In this document: piece after piece, positions 1 to 7,980 of the stretch
How the letters are laid out: every line of letters starts with the position of its first letter
Position numbering within the stretch: the first letter of the stretch is position 1
Assembly: GCA_035943635.1 (NCBI GenBank)
Contig: DASZBX010000087.1
Span: forward strand, 47,214-111,213
DNA length: 64,000 nt
Origin: DASZBX01 sp035943635
GTDB taxonomy: Bacteria > Actinomycetota > Actinomycetes > Streptomycetales > Catenulisporaceae
Reading direction: 5' to 3'
The notes under the pieces: model-generated
Seen by the model: the letters and a program-made list of their open reading frames with translations, nothing else
Told to the model about the DNA's origin: nothing
Database searches by the model: none
Translations under genes and position numbers: made by a program

Positions 1-109
1 AGCTCGGCCGGGAACTCGGCGCCCGGACCGAGGTGCCGGTTGGCGCGTCCCCGCGCCAAGTGCCGTGTGGATCTCCCGGCCGGGCCCCGAACCGGGGCAC
101 AATCGGAGA

Positions 110-1138
110 ATGAGACTCCTGGTATTGGGTGGAACCCGGCACGTGGGCCGCGCCGTCGTCGAGGCCGCGATCGGGCGGGGCGACGAGGTGACCACGCTCA
201 ACCGCGGCCGGACCCGGGCCCCGGCGCCGGACGTGCGCGCCCTGACCGCCGACCGGACCGACCCGCGGGCGCTGCGCGCGGCGCTGGCCGGCGGCGAGTG
301 GGACGCCGTGGTCGACACCTGGAGCCAGGCCCCGCGGGTCGTGCGCGACGCCTGCCGACTGCTCGACGGCCGGGTCGGGCACTACACATACGTCTCCAGC
401 CGCTCGGTCTACCGCTCCCCGGTCCCACCGGGCGTGGCCGAGGACTATCCGGCCGTGGACGCGGACCCGGACGCCGAGGACAGCGAGGACTACGCCGCGA
501 CCAAACGCGGCGGGGAGCTGGCCGCGGCCCAGACGTTCGGCCCGGCCGCGCTGCTGGCCCGGCCCGGCCTCATCCTCGGCCCGTACGAGCTCGTCGGCCG
601 GATGCCGTGGTGGTTCGGCCGGATCGAACGCGGCGGCCGGATCCTGGCCCCGGGCCCGGCCGACCAGCCGCTGCAGTACATCGACTGCCGCGACCTCGCG
701 CTGTGGCTGCTCTCGGCCGCGCAGCGCGGACTCGGCGGCGGGTACAACACGGTCAGCCGGCCCGGGCACACGACGATGGGGGAGTTGCTGGAAACGGCGG
801 TCGAGATCAGCGGCGCCGAGGCCGACCTGGTCTGGGCCACGCCCGCGCAGATCGCGCAGGCGCAGATCAGCCCGTGGACCGAACTGCCGATCTGGCTCCC
901 GCCGGACGGCGAGCTGATCGGCCTGCACCACGGCGACGTCAGCGCGGCCTACGCCCAGGGCCTGACCTGCCGCCCGATCCGCGAGACGCTCGCCGACACC
1001 CGGGCCTGGCTGAAAGCCGAGGGCTACCCGCAAGCCCGCCCCGGCCAGCCGCCGCTGGGCGTGGACCCGGCCAAGGAGCAGAAACTGCTCGATACGCTCG
1101 GCGACCCCGGCGGGTCTGGCGGTCCCGGCGGCCGGTGA
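110..1138 (+). CDS. NAD-dependent epimerase/dehydratase (extended SDR family)
   Basis: Predicted 342-residue cytosolic nucleotide-sugar-epimerase-like SDR. The N-terminus reads MRLLVLGGTRHVGRAVVEAA, the Rossmann dinucleotide-binding turn of this family, followed by an acidic strand end and TLNRG. A YAATKRG segment near residue 130 supplies the Tyr-x3-Lys catalytic pair, and YVSSRSVY near residue 93 is the usual Ser-containing strand. The frame is open from a GTG at 65, but homologues begin at MRLL, so ATG 110 was chosen; the GGAG at 105-108 lies almost against it, so translation may not depend on a normal Shine-Dalgarno spacing. The substrate cannot be read from the sequence. Confidence 0.88.
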   Translation: MRLLVLGGTRHVGRAVVEAAIGRGDEVTTLNRGRTRAPAPDVRALTADRTDPRALRAALAGGEWDAVVDTWSQAPRVVRDACRLLDGRVGHYTYVSSRSVYRSPVPPGVAEDYPAVDADPDAEDSEDYAATKRGGELAAAQTFGPAALLARPGLILGPYELVGRMPWWFGRIERGGRILAPGPADQPLQYIDCRDLALWLLSAAQRGLGGGYNTVSRPGHTTMGELLETAVEISGAEADLVWATPAQIAQAQISPWTELPIWLPPDGELIGLHHGDVSAAYAQGLTCRPIRETLADTRAWLKAEGYPQARPGQPPLGVDPAKEQKLLDTLGDPGGSGGPGGR

Positions 1139-1235
1139 CGTCCGGCTCGCCCGCCGCGGCCGTGCGCCGATTCCACCATCCGAACCCTGCGAAACCCGGT
1201 AGACTCGCCGCTCACGGGAATGGGGGGCCAGGACA

Positions 1236-1700
1236 GTGGATTCGCCGGATTCGACCGACTCGCAGATCTTTTGGCGCGCCGCACAACGCAGCATGACCGC
1301 GGGGATTCTCACCGGTATCGCCTGCGGCTGCGCCTTGCCCGCCGTGAGCGCGGACAGGAACCATTCGGACCGCTTCGCCCTGCTGGTGTTCGGAGTCGTC
1401 ATCGGCGTGGTGGGCGGCCTCCTGTTCGGAATGTTGTGCGGCGTGCTCACGGCCGTGGTCCTGGCAGGAGGTGCGCGGTACTTCACCGCTCACCTCTGGG
1501 TTGCCCGGCTGTTCGCCGCGGTGCTCAACGGCGCCCTGCTGGCCGCCCTGGCGCTGCGGTTGACAAACTACGAAGAGGGCCACGGGCTCATCCTGCTGGC
1601 GTCGGCGTTCGCCGCCGGCGCGCTGATCGGCGCGACCAACGTCCGCTACGTGGTGACCGGCCACTCCTGGCGCATCCTGCGCAGGATGTTCATGATCTGA
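1236..1700 (+). CDS. small integral membrane protein, unknown function
   Basis: Predicted 154-residue protein starting at GTG 1236 shortly after an AGGA. It has about four hydrophobic segments: roughly residues 18-40 (MTAGILTGIACGCALPAV), 47-72 (LLVFGVVIGVVGGLLFG), 88-105 (LFAAVLNGALLAALALR) and 112-132 (LILLASAFAAGALIGATN). The C-terminus is basic (HSWRILRRMFMI). No catalytic or family motif was recognised. It sits alone between an SDR gene and a convergent EamA transporter, so context gives no role. The hydrophobic pattern and GC-rich third codon positions support a real gene. Confidence 0.6.
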   Translation: MDSPDSTDSQIFWRAAQRSMTAGILTGIACGCALPAVSADRNHSDRFALLVFGVVIGVVGGLLFGMLCGVLTAVVLAGGARYFTAHLWVARLFAAVLNGALLAALALRLTNYEEGHGLILLASAFAAGALIGATNVRYVVTGHSWRILRRMFMI

Positions 1701-1787
1701 TCGGAACCCGAGCCCAGGCCCGGGCCCGCTGGGGCCGCACCTGCTCGCCGCGGCACCCACGGTCGCCCGGCCGCCATCCGTCCGCCG

Positions 1788-2699
1788 TCACGGCCGGGCG
1801 ATCAGCAGGATCCCGGTCACCACGCCGGCCGAAGCGATCAGGCGGTTGCGCCCGAACCGTTCGTGGAACACCACCGAGCCGATCACGCACCCGATCAGGA
1901 TCGAGGTCTCCCGCAGCGTCGCGATCCCGGCCAGGGTGCCCTTGGTCTGCGCCCACAGCACCATGCTGTACGCCGCGACCGACACCACCCCGCCGGCCAG
2001 CCCGCGGGCCCAGTCCGGGCGGAGGCTGGCCAGCAGCGCCCGCCGCCGCAGCGCCACCGCGACCAGGACGATCAGCACCCCCTGGAACAGGAACGTCCAC
2101 GAGGCGTACCCGAACACCGAGCCCGAACGCCGCACCCCGATCCCGTCGACCACCGTGTACGCGGCGATGAAGCACCCGGTGCCGACGGCCGCGCCGATCG
2201 CCGGCAGGTCGGCCCGGCGCGGGCGCCCGTCGGCGAAGGCCAGCGCGAGCAGCCCGCCGGAGACGGTGAGCACGCCGACCGCCTCCAGCCCGGACATCGG
2301 CTGCCCGACCACGAACGTGCCGACCAGCGCCACCACCAGCGGCGAGGTGCCGCGGGCGAGCGGGTACATGCTGCTGAACTCCCCGAGCCGGTAGGCCAGC
2401 ACGAGGGCGTACGAGTACCCGACCTGGAGCAGGAAGGACGCGGCGATGAACGGCCACGCGGCCCGGTCCGGAATCGGCGCGAACAGCACCCCGACGCCCG
2501 CGCAGCCGGCCGCGGCCACCCCGATCAACGCGATCGCGGCGACCCGGTCCCGGGCCGAATGGGTCAGCGCGTTCCAGGTCGCGTGCAGCACGGCCGAGAG
2601 GAGCACCACCCCCACCACGATGAGCCCGCCGCTCGGTCCGCCGCCTACTGTTCCCGCCGCCAGCACCGTCACGTCATCCAATTGTAGTGCAGACGTCAT
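1788..2699 (-). CDS. EamA/DMT-family transporter
   Basis: Predicted 303-residue inner-membrane permease of the drug/metabolite transporter superfamily. About ten hydrophobic helices are visible. Family features are the early HATWNALTHSARDR segment in the first EamA repeat, LARGTSPLVVALVGTFVVG at the end of that repeat, and the second repeat with LRETSILIGCVIGSVVFHER near residue 265. That last motif, with the conserved E before the final helices, is typical of EamA proteins. It is divergent from the LtrA gene, with 87 bases between the two starts. The substrate is unknown. The protein is full length. Confidence 0.87.
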   Translation of the reverse strand: MTSALQLDDVTVLAAGTVGGGPSGGLIVVGVVLLSAVLHATWNALTHSARDRVAAIALIGVAAAGCAGVGVLFAPIPDRAAWPFIAASFLLQVGYSYALVLAYRLGEFSSMYPLARGTSPLVVALVGTFVVGQPMSGLEAVGVLTVSGGLLALAFADGRPRRADLPAIGAAVGTGCFIAAYTVVDGIGVRRSGSVFGYASWTFLFQGVLIVLVAVALRRRALLASLRPDWARGLAGGVVSVAAYSMVLWAQTKGTLAGIATLRETSILIGCVIGSVVFHERFGRNRLIASAGVVTGILLIARP

Positions 2700-2786
2700 G
2701 TGTAAGGTGCAGCGGGGTGCTATGACCTGCGGAGGAGCGGTACGCGGGCACGCAATTGTCCTTGCCCGGCCTACTAATCTGGGACG

Positions 2787-4145
2787 GTGAGTGAGACTTC
2801 GATCAACGACGGCGCTTCTACGTCCGCTGTGACGCCGGAGTCAGCGGTGGAGTTCACAGCCGTTCCCGTTCCCGGGTCCACGGACTTACCGCCACCCGAA
2901 CCGGACGCCGATCCCGGCTCCGGCGGCGACCTGGATCTGGACCCGGACCTCGACCTCGATCCCGTGCCCGCGCCGGTGGCCGACCTGGGTCCGGCCCGGG
3001 CGGAACACGGCCAGCGGGTCTCCTGGGCCGAGGCGTTCTTCGACCTGGTCTTCGCCTTCGCGGTCACCCAGGTCGCCGCGGCCGCGCAGTCCGCGCCGGG
3101 CTGGACCGACGTGGGCCGGACGCTGGAACTGTTCGTCCCGTTCTGGTGGGCCTGGGTCGGCACCGTGCTGCTGATCAACGGGCTGGAACTGTCCTCGGTC
3201 CGCCGCCACCTGATGATCTTCGCGGTCGGGCTGGGCGCCTTCGTGATGAGCGTGTGCGTCCCGTCCGCGTACACGCGCTACGGATTGCTGTTCGGCTGCG
3301 CCTACCTGGCGGTGCGACTGCTGCTGTTCACCGCGGTCGTGCGCGCCCGGCGCGGCCGGTTCGTCGGCCTGGCCAACCCGTACCTGGTCTCGGTCCTGGT
3401 CGGCGCGCCGCTGTTCGTGGCCGGCGGCCTGTGCCCGATGCCCGCCCGGGCCTGGGTCTGGCTGGCCGCCGGCCTGGCCGAGCTGAGCACCCCGGTCGTC
3501 CTCGGCCGCCGCCTGTCCGGCCTGCGCTTCGACCCGGGCCACCTGCCCGAACGCTTCGGCCTGTTCATCCTGATCGCCCTCGGCGAGGCCCTGGTCAGCG
3601 CCGGCGCCCCGGAATCCCGGTCCGGGCTGACCTGGCCCGGCCTGACCGCGCTGGTCCTGGCCTTCACCCTGGCCTGCGGCCTGTGGTGGACCTACTTCCA
3701 CTTCGCCGCCTCCGCCCTCGAACACGCCCTGCGCGAGGCCCGGATCCAGGCCGGACTGGTCCGCTCGGTGTTCACCGACGGCCACCTGGCCATGGCCCTG
3801 GGCCTGATCCTGATCGCGGCCGGCACCGCCCAGGCCGCCGAGGAGCCGACCCGGACGATCCGGGGCGTGCACGTCTACTTCCTCGGCTTCGGCACCGCGC
3901 TGTACGTCCTGACCTTCTGCTACACCAGGATCCGGATGTTCGGCGGCGCCGGCGTACCGCGCCTGGTCGCCGGACTGCTCGCCCTCGCGGTGGCCGCGGT
4001 CAGCCCGTTGCTGCCGCAACTGGCCACGCTGGGCCTGCTGGTGCTCGTGCTGCTCGGCCTGAACGGCTTCGAGGAGTGGTGGATCACCCGGGCCCGGCCC
4101 ATGCCGGTCATCCGGATCGGCCGCGGCGCGGTACCTGCGGACTGA
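2787..4145 (+). CDS. low temperature requirement protein A (LtrA) family membrane protein
   Basis: Predicted 452-residue multispanning membrane protein. The LtrA signature SWAEAFFDLVFAFAVTQVA lies near residues 74-92, followed by FVPFWWAWVGTVLLINGLE and nine to ten more hydrophobic helices; RFGLFILIALGEALVSAG near residue 255 is the second conserved block. The first 70 residues are an acidic, Pro/Asp-rich tail with DLDLDPDLDLDPVPAP repeats and no counterpart in the core family. The start is GTG 2787; a TACTAAT at 2772-2778 just upstream would fit a leaderless or very short-leader transcript. LtrA was named from a Listeria cold-growth mutant and its biochemical role is unknown. The last 38 bases overlap the convergent next gene. 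Confidence 0.9.
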   Translation: MSETSINDGASTSAVTPESAVEFTAVPVPGSTDLPPPEPDADPGSGGDLDLDPDLDLDPVPAPVADLGPARAEHGQRVSWAEAFFDLVFAFAVTQVAAAAQSAPGWTDVGRTLELFVPFWWAWVGTVLLINGLELSSVRRHLMIFAVGLGAFVMSVCVPSAYTRYGLLFGCAYLAVRLLLFTAVVRARRGRFVGLANPYLVSVLVGAPLFVAGGLCPMPARAWVWLAAGLAELSTPVVLGRRLSGLRFDPGHLPERFGLFILIALGEALVSAGAPESRSGLTWPGLTALVLAFTLACGLWWTYFHFAASALEHALREARIQAGLVRSVFTDGHLAMALGLILIAAGTAQAAEEPTRTIRGVHVYFLGFGTALYVLTFCYTRIRMFGGAGVPRLVAGLLALAVAAVSPLLPQLATLGLLVLVLLGLNGFEEWWITRARPMPVIRIGRGAVPAD

Positions 4146-5118
4146 TCCCGGCCTGGTCGGCCAGGACCCAGATCTGCACCGCGCCCATGGAGCTGCCGGC
4201 GGCCAGGGTCTTGCCGTCCGGGGTGAAGTCCATGCTGGTGACGAGGTCGTTGCGCTGCCGGTCGGCGAGGGCGAGCGGCTGGCCGACGGGCCGGGCGGTG
4301 GCCTGGTTCCACAGCTGGACCGTGCCGCCGGAGTAGCCGACGGCGATCGTCGCGCCGTCCGGGCTGACGGCCACGCTGTCGGCCGCGGACTGGTTCACCG
4401 CGGCGGTGAGCGCCGGGTCCACGGTCTGCCCGGTGGCCGGGTCCCAGAAGACCGCTGTGCCCGCGTCGCTCACTGCGGCGAGGGTCTTGTCATCCGGGCT
4501 GAACGCGACCTGCTGGACGCCGTCGCCCTGCGCGTCGCCCGGGAAGACCGTGTTCTCCCAGCCGAGAGCAGCGGTGGCGGCAGCGTCCTGCGCCCTGCCC
4601 TGCACGATGGCGGTAGCTCCGATGAGCACCAGGACGGCCGCCATCGCCGTGGCGGAGAAGAAGTGCAGGCGGGCCGTGTGCGAGGTCCGTTTGGCGCGCT
4701 GCTTCGGCGCAACCGAGCGCGCCTTCGCCTTCGATCGGGACTTCGGGCGAGTTTTCGGCCGGGTCTTCGGCCGAGAATTTGGTCCAGCTTTTGGTGCAGC
4801 CTTGGGCCCGGCCTTCGGTCGGGCTTTCGGCTGGGTCTTCGGCTGTGCCTTTGCTGCGATCTTCGAGGGGGCTTTCGGCTGTGCTTTCGGTCGGGCCTTC
4901 GGCTGGGTCCTCTGCGGGGTTTTCGGCCGGGGCTTCGGCGAGGTCTGCGGCTGGGACTGCGGACGTGCCTTCGGTCCCGGGACTGGTGGCGGCAGACGCG
5001 CCGGTCTCGCCTCCGGGGCCGACTGTGGTTCTGGAGCTGGTGCCGGTTCAGCCCACGGCCCCTCCTGCGCCCACGCCGCTTCAGCCTCCTGCGCCGCCTC
5101 GTACCCGGTCCGGGCCAT
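4108..5118 (-). CDS. membrane-anchored protein with Lys/Pro-rich repeats and three WD40-like repeats
   Basis: Predicted 336 residues. Residues 1-45 are acidic and Ala/Pro-rich. About residues 50-145 are a basic low-complexity region of PKxxPK units. Residues 151-172 (FFSATAMAAVLVLIGATAIV) form one transmembrane helix, so the C-terminal part is probably outside the cell. That part carries only three WD40-like repeats, each with xxVAFSPDGKTLAAxxxxGTVxxW (near residues 201, 244 and 293), and stops soon after the third. A closed propeller needs about seven blades, so the protein is either truncated or must oligomerise. Such repeats usually follow nSTAND or kinase domains in actinomycetes; none is present here. 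The 3' end overlaps the LtrA gene. The start ATG is 39 bases from the divergent ybaK. Confidence 0.72.
   Translation of the reverse strand: MARTGYEAAQEAEAAWAQEGPWAEPAPAPEPQSAPEARPARLPPPVPGPKARPQSQPQTSPKPRPKTPQRTQPKARPKAQPKAPSKIAAKAQPKTQPKARPKAGPKAAPKAGPNSRPKTRPKTRPKSRSKAKARSVAPKQRAKRTSHTARLHFFSATAMAAVLVLIGATAIVQGRAQDAAATAALGWENTVFPGDAQGDGVQQVAFSPDDKTLAAVSDAGTAVFWDPATGQTVDPALTAAVNQSAADSVAVSPDGATIAVGYSGGTVQLWNQATARPVGQPLALADRQRNDLVTSMDFTPDGKTLAAGSSMGAVQIWVLADQAGISPQVPRRGRSG
4735..4975 (-). repeat. imperfect tandem repeat encoding PKxxPK units
   Basis: Degenerate repeats of roughly 12 to 18 bases built on ttcggncggg on the + strand run through this stretch. They encode the Lys/Pro/Arg-rich linker of the WD40-like membrane protein. 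Repeat units drift in sequence but keep the amino-acid pattern, which suggests selection on the protein or expansion by slippage. The array is a plausible site of length variation between strains. Confidence 0.6.
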
Positions 5119-5157
5119 GGTCAGCGTGCCCGGCCGGGCCCGCTAAGATCAGCGGTC

Positions 5158-5649
5158 ATGACGAAGAAGGACCAGGCCGGCTCCGGCACCCCGGCGACCG
5201 TGGCGCTGACCCAGGCCCGGGTCGCCTTCACCGTGCACGCATACGACCACGACCCCTCGGCCGACTCCTACGGCGCCGAGGCCGCCCGGCTGATGGGGGT
5301 CGAGCCGCAGCGGGTGTTCAAGACCCTGCTGGCCGACGTGGACGGCAAACTCGTCGTCGCGGTGGTGCCGGTGGCCGGGCAGCTGGACCTCAAGGCCCTG
5401 GCCGCGGCGGTCGGCGGCAAGCGGGCCGCGATGGCCGACCCGAAGCTGGCCGAACGCACCACCGGCTACGTGCTCGGCGGCATCTCCCCGCTCGGCCAGC
5501 GCAAGAAGCTGCCCACGGTGGTCGACGCCACCGCGCTCGGGCACGAGACGGTGTTCTGCTCGGCCGGGCGCCGCGGCCTGGAAGTGGAACTGGCCCCGGC
5601 CGACCTGGTCGCGCTCACCGGCGCGGCCACCGCCCCGATCGGCCGGTGA
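5158..5649 (+). CDS. ybaK: Cys-tRNA(Pro)/Cys-tRNA(Cys) deacylase, YbaK/EbsC family
   Basis: Predicted 163-residue cytosolic editing enzyme that hydrolyses misacylated Cys-tRNA(Pro). The length is right for the free-standing YbaK family. Characteristic segments are VFKTLLADVDGKLVVAVVPV (residues about 57-76, with the catalytic-site Lys), LDLKALAAAVGGKRAAMADP and GYVLGGISPLGQRKKLPTVV, the conserved GGxSPxGxKK loop. The upstream frame is open much further, but homologues begin near MTKKDQAG, so ATG 5158 was chosen. It is divergent from the WD40-like gene. Confidence 0.93.
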   Translation: MTKKDQAGSGTPATVALTQARVAFTVHAYDHDPSADSYGAEAARLMGVEPQRVFKTLLADVDGKLVVAVVPVAGQLDLKALAAAVGGKRAAMADPKLAERTTGYVLGGISPLGQRKKLPTVVDATALGHETVFCSAGRRGLEVELAPADLVALTGAATAPIGR

Positions 5650-5702
5650 CGGCCGGGCCCTCGAGGCGGTGACCCGCACTCACGCCCGGCTCGGCGCCTG
5701 GC

Positions 5703-6287
5703 TCAGCGGCAGCCGGCCCGGGTGAGGATCTCGCGCAGCACCTGTCCCTTCGCATCGGTGTACTGATACATGAATTCCCAGTCCCGCTCGGCCAGTTCGC
5801 GCTTGGTGCGCGCGTACAGGTCCCGGTCCTGCGGGTGTGAACGCAGCCAGTCCCGCAGCACCTTGTGCCGCTCCGGCTCCTCCGCGCCCGGGCTGAACAC
5901 GTGCAGGTTCACGTCCGTGTCGGGCCCCTTGAACATCCGGTGCTCGTACCACTCCGGCTCCCGCAGCCGCAGCACGTACCCGCCCGCCTCCAGCGCGGGC
6001 ACGTACGCGTCCTCGTCGGTCGTGTCCGCGACGAGCAGGTCGATGTCGATGATCGGCTTCGCAGCCAGGCCCGGCACCGAGGTGGAACCCACGTGCTCCA
6101 GGCTCAGCGCGGCCGCCCCGAGGACGACCCGGATCCGCTCCACCTCCCGCTCGTACAGGGCCGGCCAGGCCGGGTCGTAGTCCTCGATCAGAACCCGTCC
6201 GTCGAACTCGAACGGGCCCCCGACCAGGGCCCGGGCCAGGTTCTCCTCGTCCAGCGGTTCGGCGTCGGGCAGCTTGGGCATCGTCAT
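5703..6287 (-). CDS. GrpB family protein (UPF0157, nucleotidyltransferase fold)
   Basis: Predicted 194 residues, full length for the family. Conserved blocks are VLIEDYDPAWPALYEREVER, LEHVGSTSVPGLAAKPIIDI (residues about 62-81) and LHVFSPGAEEPERHKVLRDWLR. The GST-x14-DID arrangement is the polymerase-beta-like nucleotidyltransferase motif (GS followed by DxD). Proteins of this family are found alone or fused to dephospho-CoA kinase in actinobacteria; the substrate is unproven. About 180 bases separate its start from the end of the PadR operon upstream. Confidence 0.92.
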   Translation of the reverse strand: MTMPKLPDAEPLDEENLARALVGGPFEFDGRVLIEDYDPAWPALYEREVERIRVVLGAAALSLEHVGSTSVPGLAAKPIIDIDLLVADTTDEDAYVPALEAGGYVLRLREPEWYEHRMFKGPDTDVNLHVFSPGAEEPERHKVLRDWLRSHPQDRDLYARTKRELAERDWEFMYQYTDAKGQVLREILTRAGCR

Positions 6288-6466
6288 GTCTTCACCTTAT
6301 CCAGGAAGATCCAGAGCAGGGGCGGGCTCGGCGCCAGGCGCCGAAAACAGGGGACGGCAGGGGCGAAAGCGTGGACGCGGCGGTGATCGCGGCCGTGACC
6401 GGGAACCGGCCGCGCGGGAATCCGTCCCCTCACAACCCCCGCCCACGACCGACCCCCGAAGCGCCC

Positions 6467-6826
6467 TCACTCCCGCGCGGAGCCGCCCTTCAACGCGCCG
6501 ACGATCGCGCTCAACTCCGCGATCAGGCCGGTCAGCGTGCCGGAGTCGTTGCCGCTGAGGTTCACGGACCGGTACTCGGTCGGCGTCGGCATCCGCTCCA
6601 CGATGCCCGGCAGCGAGGCGATCAGCTGGCGCTGGATGCTCGCGGGGGAGCTGTCGTTGTCGATCGCGGCCTTGGCCCGGTCGATGTCCAGGGTCAGCAG
6701 AGCCCGCTCGTGCTCGCTCTGCTTGGCCGCCTTGGCCAGGGCCAGCTCGGCCTCCTGCGCCTGGCGCTTGAGCCGCTGCTCCTGCTCCAGGCGCAGCACG
6801 GCCATCTCGCCCTTCTGCTCGTGCAC
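6467..6826 (-). CDS. coiled-coil protein, possibly the C-terminal part of an SPFH/flotillin-like protein
   Basis: Predicted 119 residues from GTG 6826. About residues 1-55 form a charged Ala/Glu/Lys/Arg coiled coil (LRLEQEQRLKRQAQEAELAL). The tail contains SIQRQLIASLPGIVERMPTP and a hydrophobic helix GTLTGLIAELSAIVGALKGG. This resembles the tail of actinobacterial SPFH-domain proteins, but no SPFH domain precedes it. In the same frame the coding pattern continues upstream of the GTG to about 6946 (LDRAELASANETAVYSLDLE) with no ATG/GTG/TTG, so the true start may be a CTG near 6944-6946 next to the preceding stop, or the gene has lost its 5' part. It is last in the PadR-DUF1048 operon. Confidence 0.55.
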   Translation of the reverse strand: MHEQKGEMAVLRLEQEQRLKRQAQEAELALAKAAKQSEHERALLTLDIDRAKAAIDNDSSPASIQRQLIASLPGIVERMPTPTEYRSVNLSGNDSGTLTGLIAELSAIVGALKGGSARE

Positions 6827-6947
6827 CCGCCGCTCCAGGTCCAGCGAGTAGACCGCGGTCTCGTTCGCCGAGGCCAGCTCGGCCCGGTCCAGTTCCTGCT
6901 CCTTCTCGTCCGCAGAATTGCGGGTGCCGCGTCGGCGCCGACTCAGA

Positions 6948-7277
6948 TCACTGCCCGTCCGGACCGGATTGCTTCCTGCTGATCGACTCCTGATAGATCT
7001 CCGCGTACGTGCGCGAGTCCTGGATCAGGCCGTCGCAGAACGCGGCGACGTCGGTCCCGGTGACCTCCAGCACACCCTTGCCGGCCGCGGCACCCTCCTC
7101 GAAGAAGTCCACGATCCCGGACAGCACGTTCCCTTCGGCCAGGTCGACCGGCCCGACCTTGAAAAGATAGCCCTGCATCTCCTGGTAGGCGATCCGGTAG
7201 TCCGGCGGCAGCGCCTTGACGCGCGCCACGTGCGCCCGCCACTGCTTCTTGCCCTCGATGATGTCCCCGATGCCCAT
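6948..7277 (-). CDS. DUF1048 domain-containing protein (second copy)
   Basis: Predicted 109 residues starting MGIGDIIEGKKQWRAHVARV. It shares the DUF1048 pattern with the next gene upstream: a short amphipathic N-terminus, then ALPPDYRIAYQEMQGYLFK, then a Gly/Glu/Ala segment GIVDFFEEGAAAGKGVLEVT, then GTDVAAFCDGLI and a terminal RTYAEIYQESISRK. The family is small, alpha-helical, soluble and of unknown function, and commonly lies next to PadR regulators in Firmicutes and actinobacteria. It starts one base after the stop of the first DUF1048 gene, so it is co-transcribed. Confidence 0.82.
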   Translation of the reverse strand: MGIGDIIEGKKQWRAHVARVKALPPDYRIAYQEMQGYLFKVGPVDLAEGNVLSGIVDFFEEGAAAGKGVLEVTGTDVAAFCDGLIQDSRTYAEIYQESISRKQSGPDGQ

Positions 7278-7278
7278 C

Positions 7279-7635
7279 TCAGTCTCCTAACCGGGCGAGT
7301 TTGCGTGCGACGTTCTGGTTGAGCTGCTCGCGCCAGCGGTCCCGGTAGGTCCGGGCCGACTGCCCGCCGGTCAGCGCCGAGCAGAAGCCTGCGATGTCCT
7401 CGCCCAGGACCTCCTGGGCGCTCTGTCCGTCCGCCGCCGTCTCCTCGAGCAGCCCGAGGGCGCTGTCCAGGATCGGCATCAGGTTGCGGCCGGTGAAGTC
7501 CGCGTGCGGGTACATCTGGGTCTTGATCTGCGCCCAGGCCGCCCGGTAATCGGCCGGCAGGGCCTGGGCCCTGCGGTCGAAGGCCTTGAACTCCCTGGTG
7601 ATGTCGCTGCCGGTGATGGTTTCCCAGAAGTTCAT
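7279..7635 (-). CDS. DUF1048 domain-containing protein (first copy)
   Basis: Predicted 118 residues from ATG 7635, starting MNFWETITGSDITREFKAFD. Conserved features are ALPADYRAAWAQIKTQMYP, ILDSALGLLEETAADGQSAQ and EVLGEDIAGFCSALTGG, which align in order with the second copy downstream, so the pair looks like an old tandem duplication. The start overlaps the PadR stop by four bases (ATGA), showing translational coupling. A much longer frame runs upstream over the PadR and propeller genes, but it is the antisense or shifted reading of those genes. Function is unknown; PadR linkage suggests a response to an envelope stress or small molecule. Confidence 0.84.
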   Translation of the reverse strand: MNFWETITGSDITREFKAFDRRAQALPADYRAAWAQIKTQMYPHADFTGRNLMPILDSALGLLEETAADGQSAQEVLGEDIAGFCSALTGGQSARTYRDRWREQLNQNVARKLARLGD

Positions 7636-7958
7636 CTCGCTCCCTCCTTGAGTTCGTTGATGCGCGTCGACACGTAGTCCCACTTCGCCCAGAACCGCTC
7701 CAGCTCCGCCCGCCCCGCGTCGTTGAGCGCGTAGAACTTGCGCGGCGGTCCCATCCCGGACGGCCGCTTGGCCACCTGGACGAGCCCGTTGCGTTCCAGC
7801 CGCAGCAGGATCGTGTACACGGTCCCCTCGATGACGTCGGTGAAGCCGAGCTCGTTCAGCCGGCGCGTGATCGCGTAGCCGTACGTCTCCTCGGTGCCGA
7901 TGATCTCGAGCACACAGCCCTCGAGGGTGCCTTTGAGCATCTCCGTCAGGTCTTCCAT
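7632..7958 (-). CDS. PadR family transcriptional regulator
   Basis: Predicted 108-residue winged-helix repressor. MEDLTEMLKGTLEGCVLEII starts helix 1; TYGYAITRRLNELGF and GTVYTILLRLERNGLV form the helix-turn-helix and wing typical of PadR-s1 proteins; the C-terminal ALNDAGRAELERFWAKWDYV is the dimerisation helix. ATG 7958 is preceded by a strong GGAGG with good spacing. An in-frame start 13 residues earlier lacks one. It heads an operon with two DUF1048 genes and a coiled-coil gene. GGTACTC/GAGTACC elements over the promoter predict autorepression. Confidence 0.92.
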   Translation of the reverse strand: MEDLTEMLKGTLEGCVLEIIGTEETYGYAITRRLNELGFTDVIEGTVYTILLRLERNGLVQVAKRPSGMGPPRKFYALNDAGRAELERFWAKWDYVSTRINELKEGAR

Positions 7959-7980
7959 CACAGGTCCTCCGCGGTTCTGC

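Noticed and set aside
1..109. Possible end of a gene at the left window edge
   Set aside because: Frames are open in several readings, but too short to show any family pattern.
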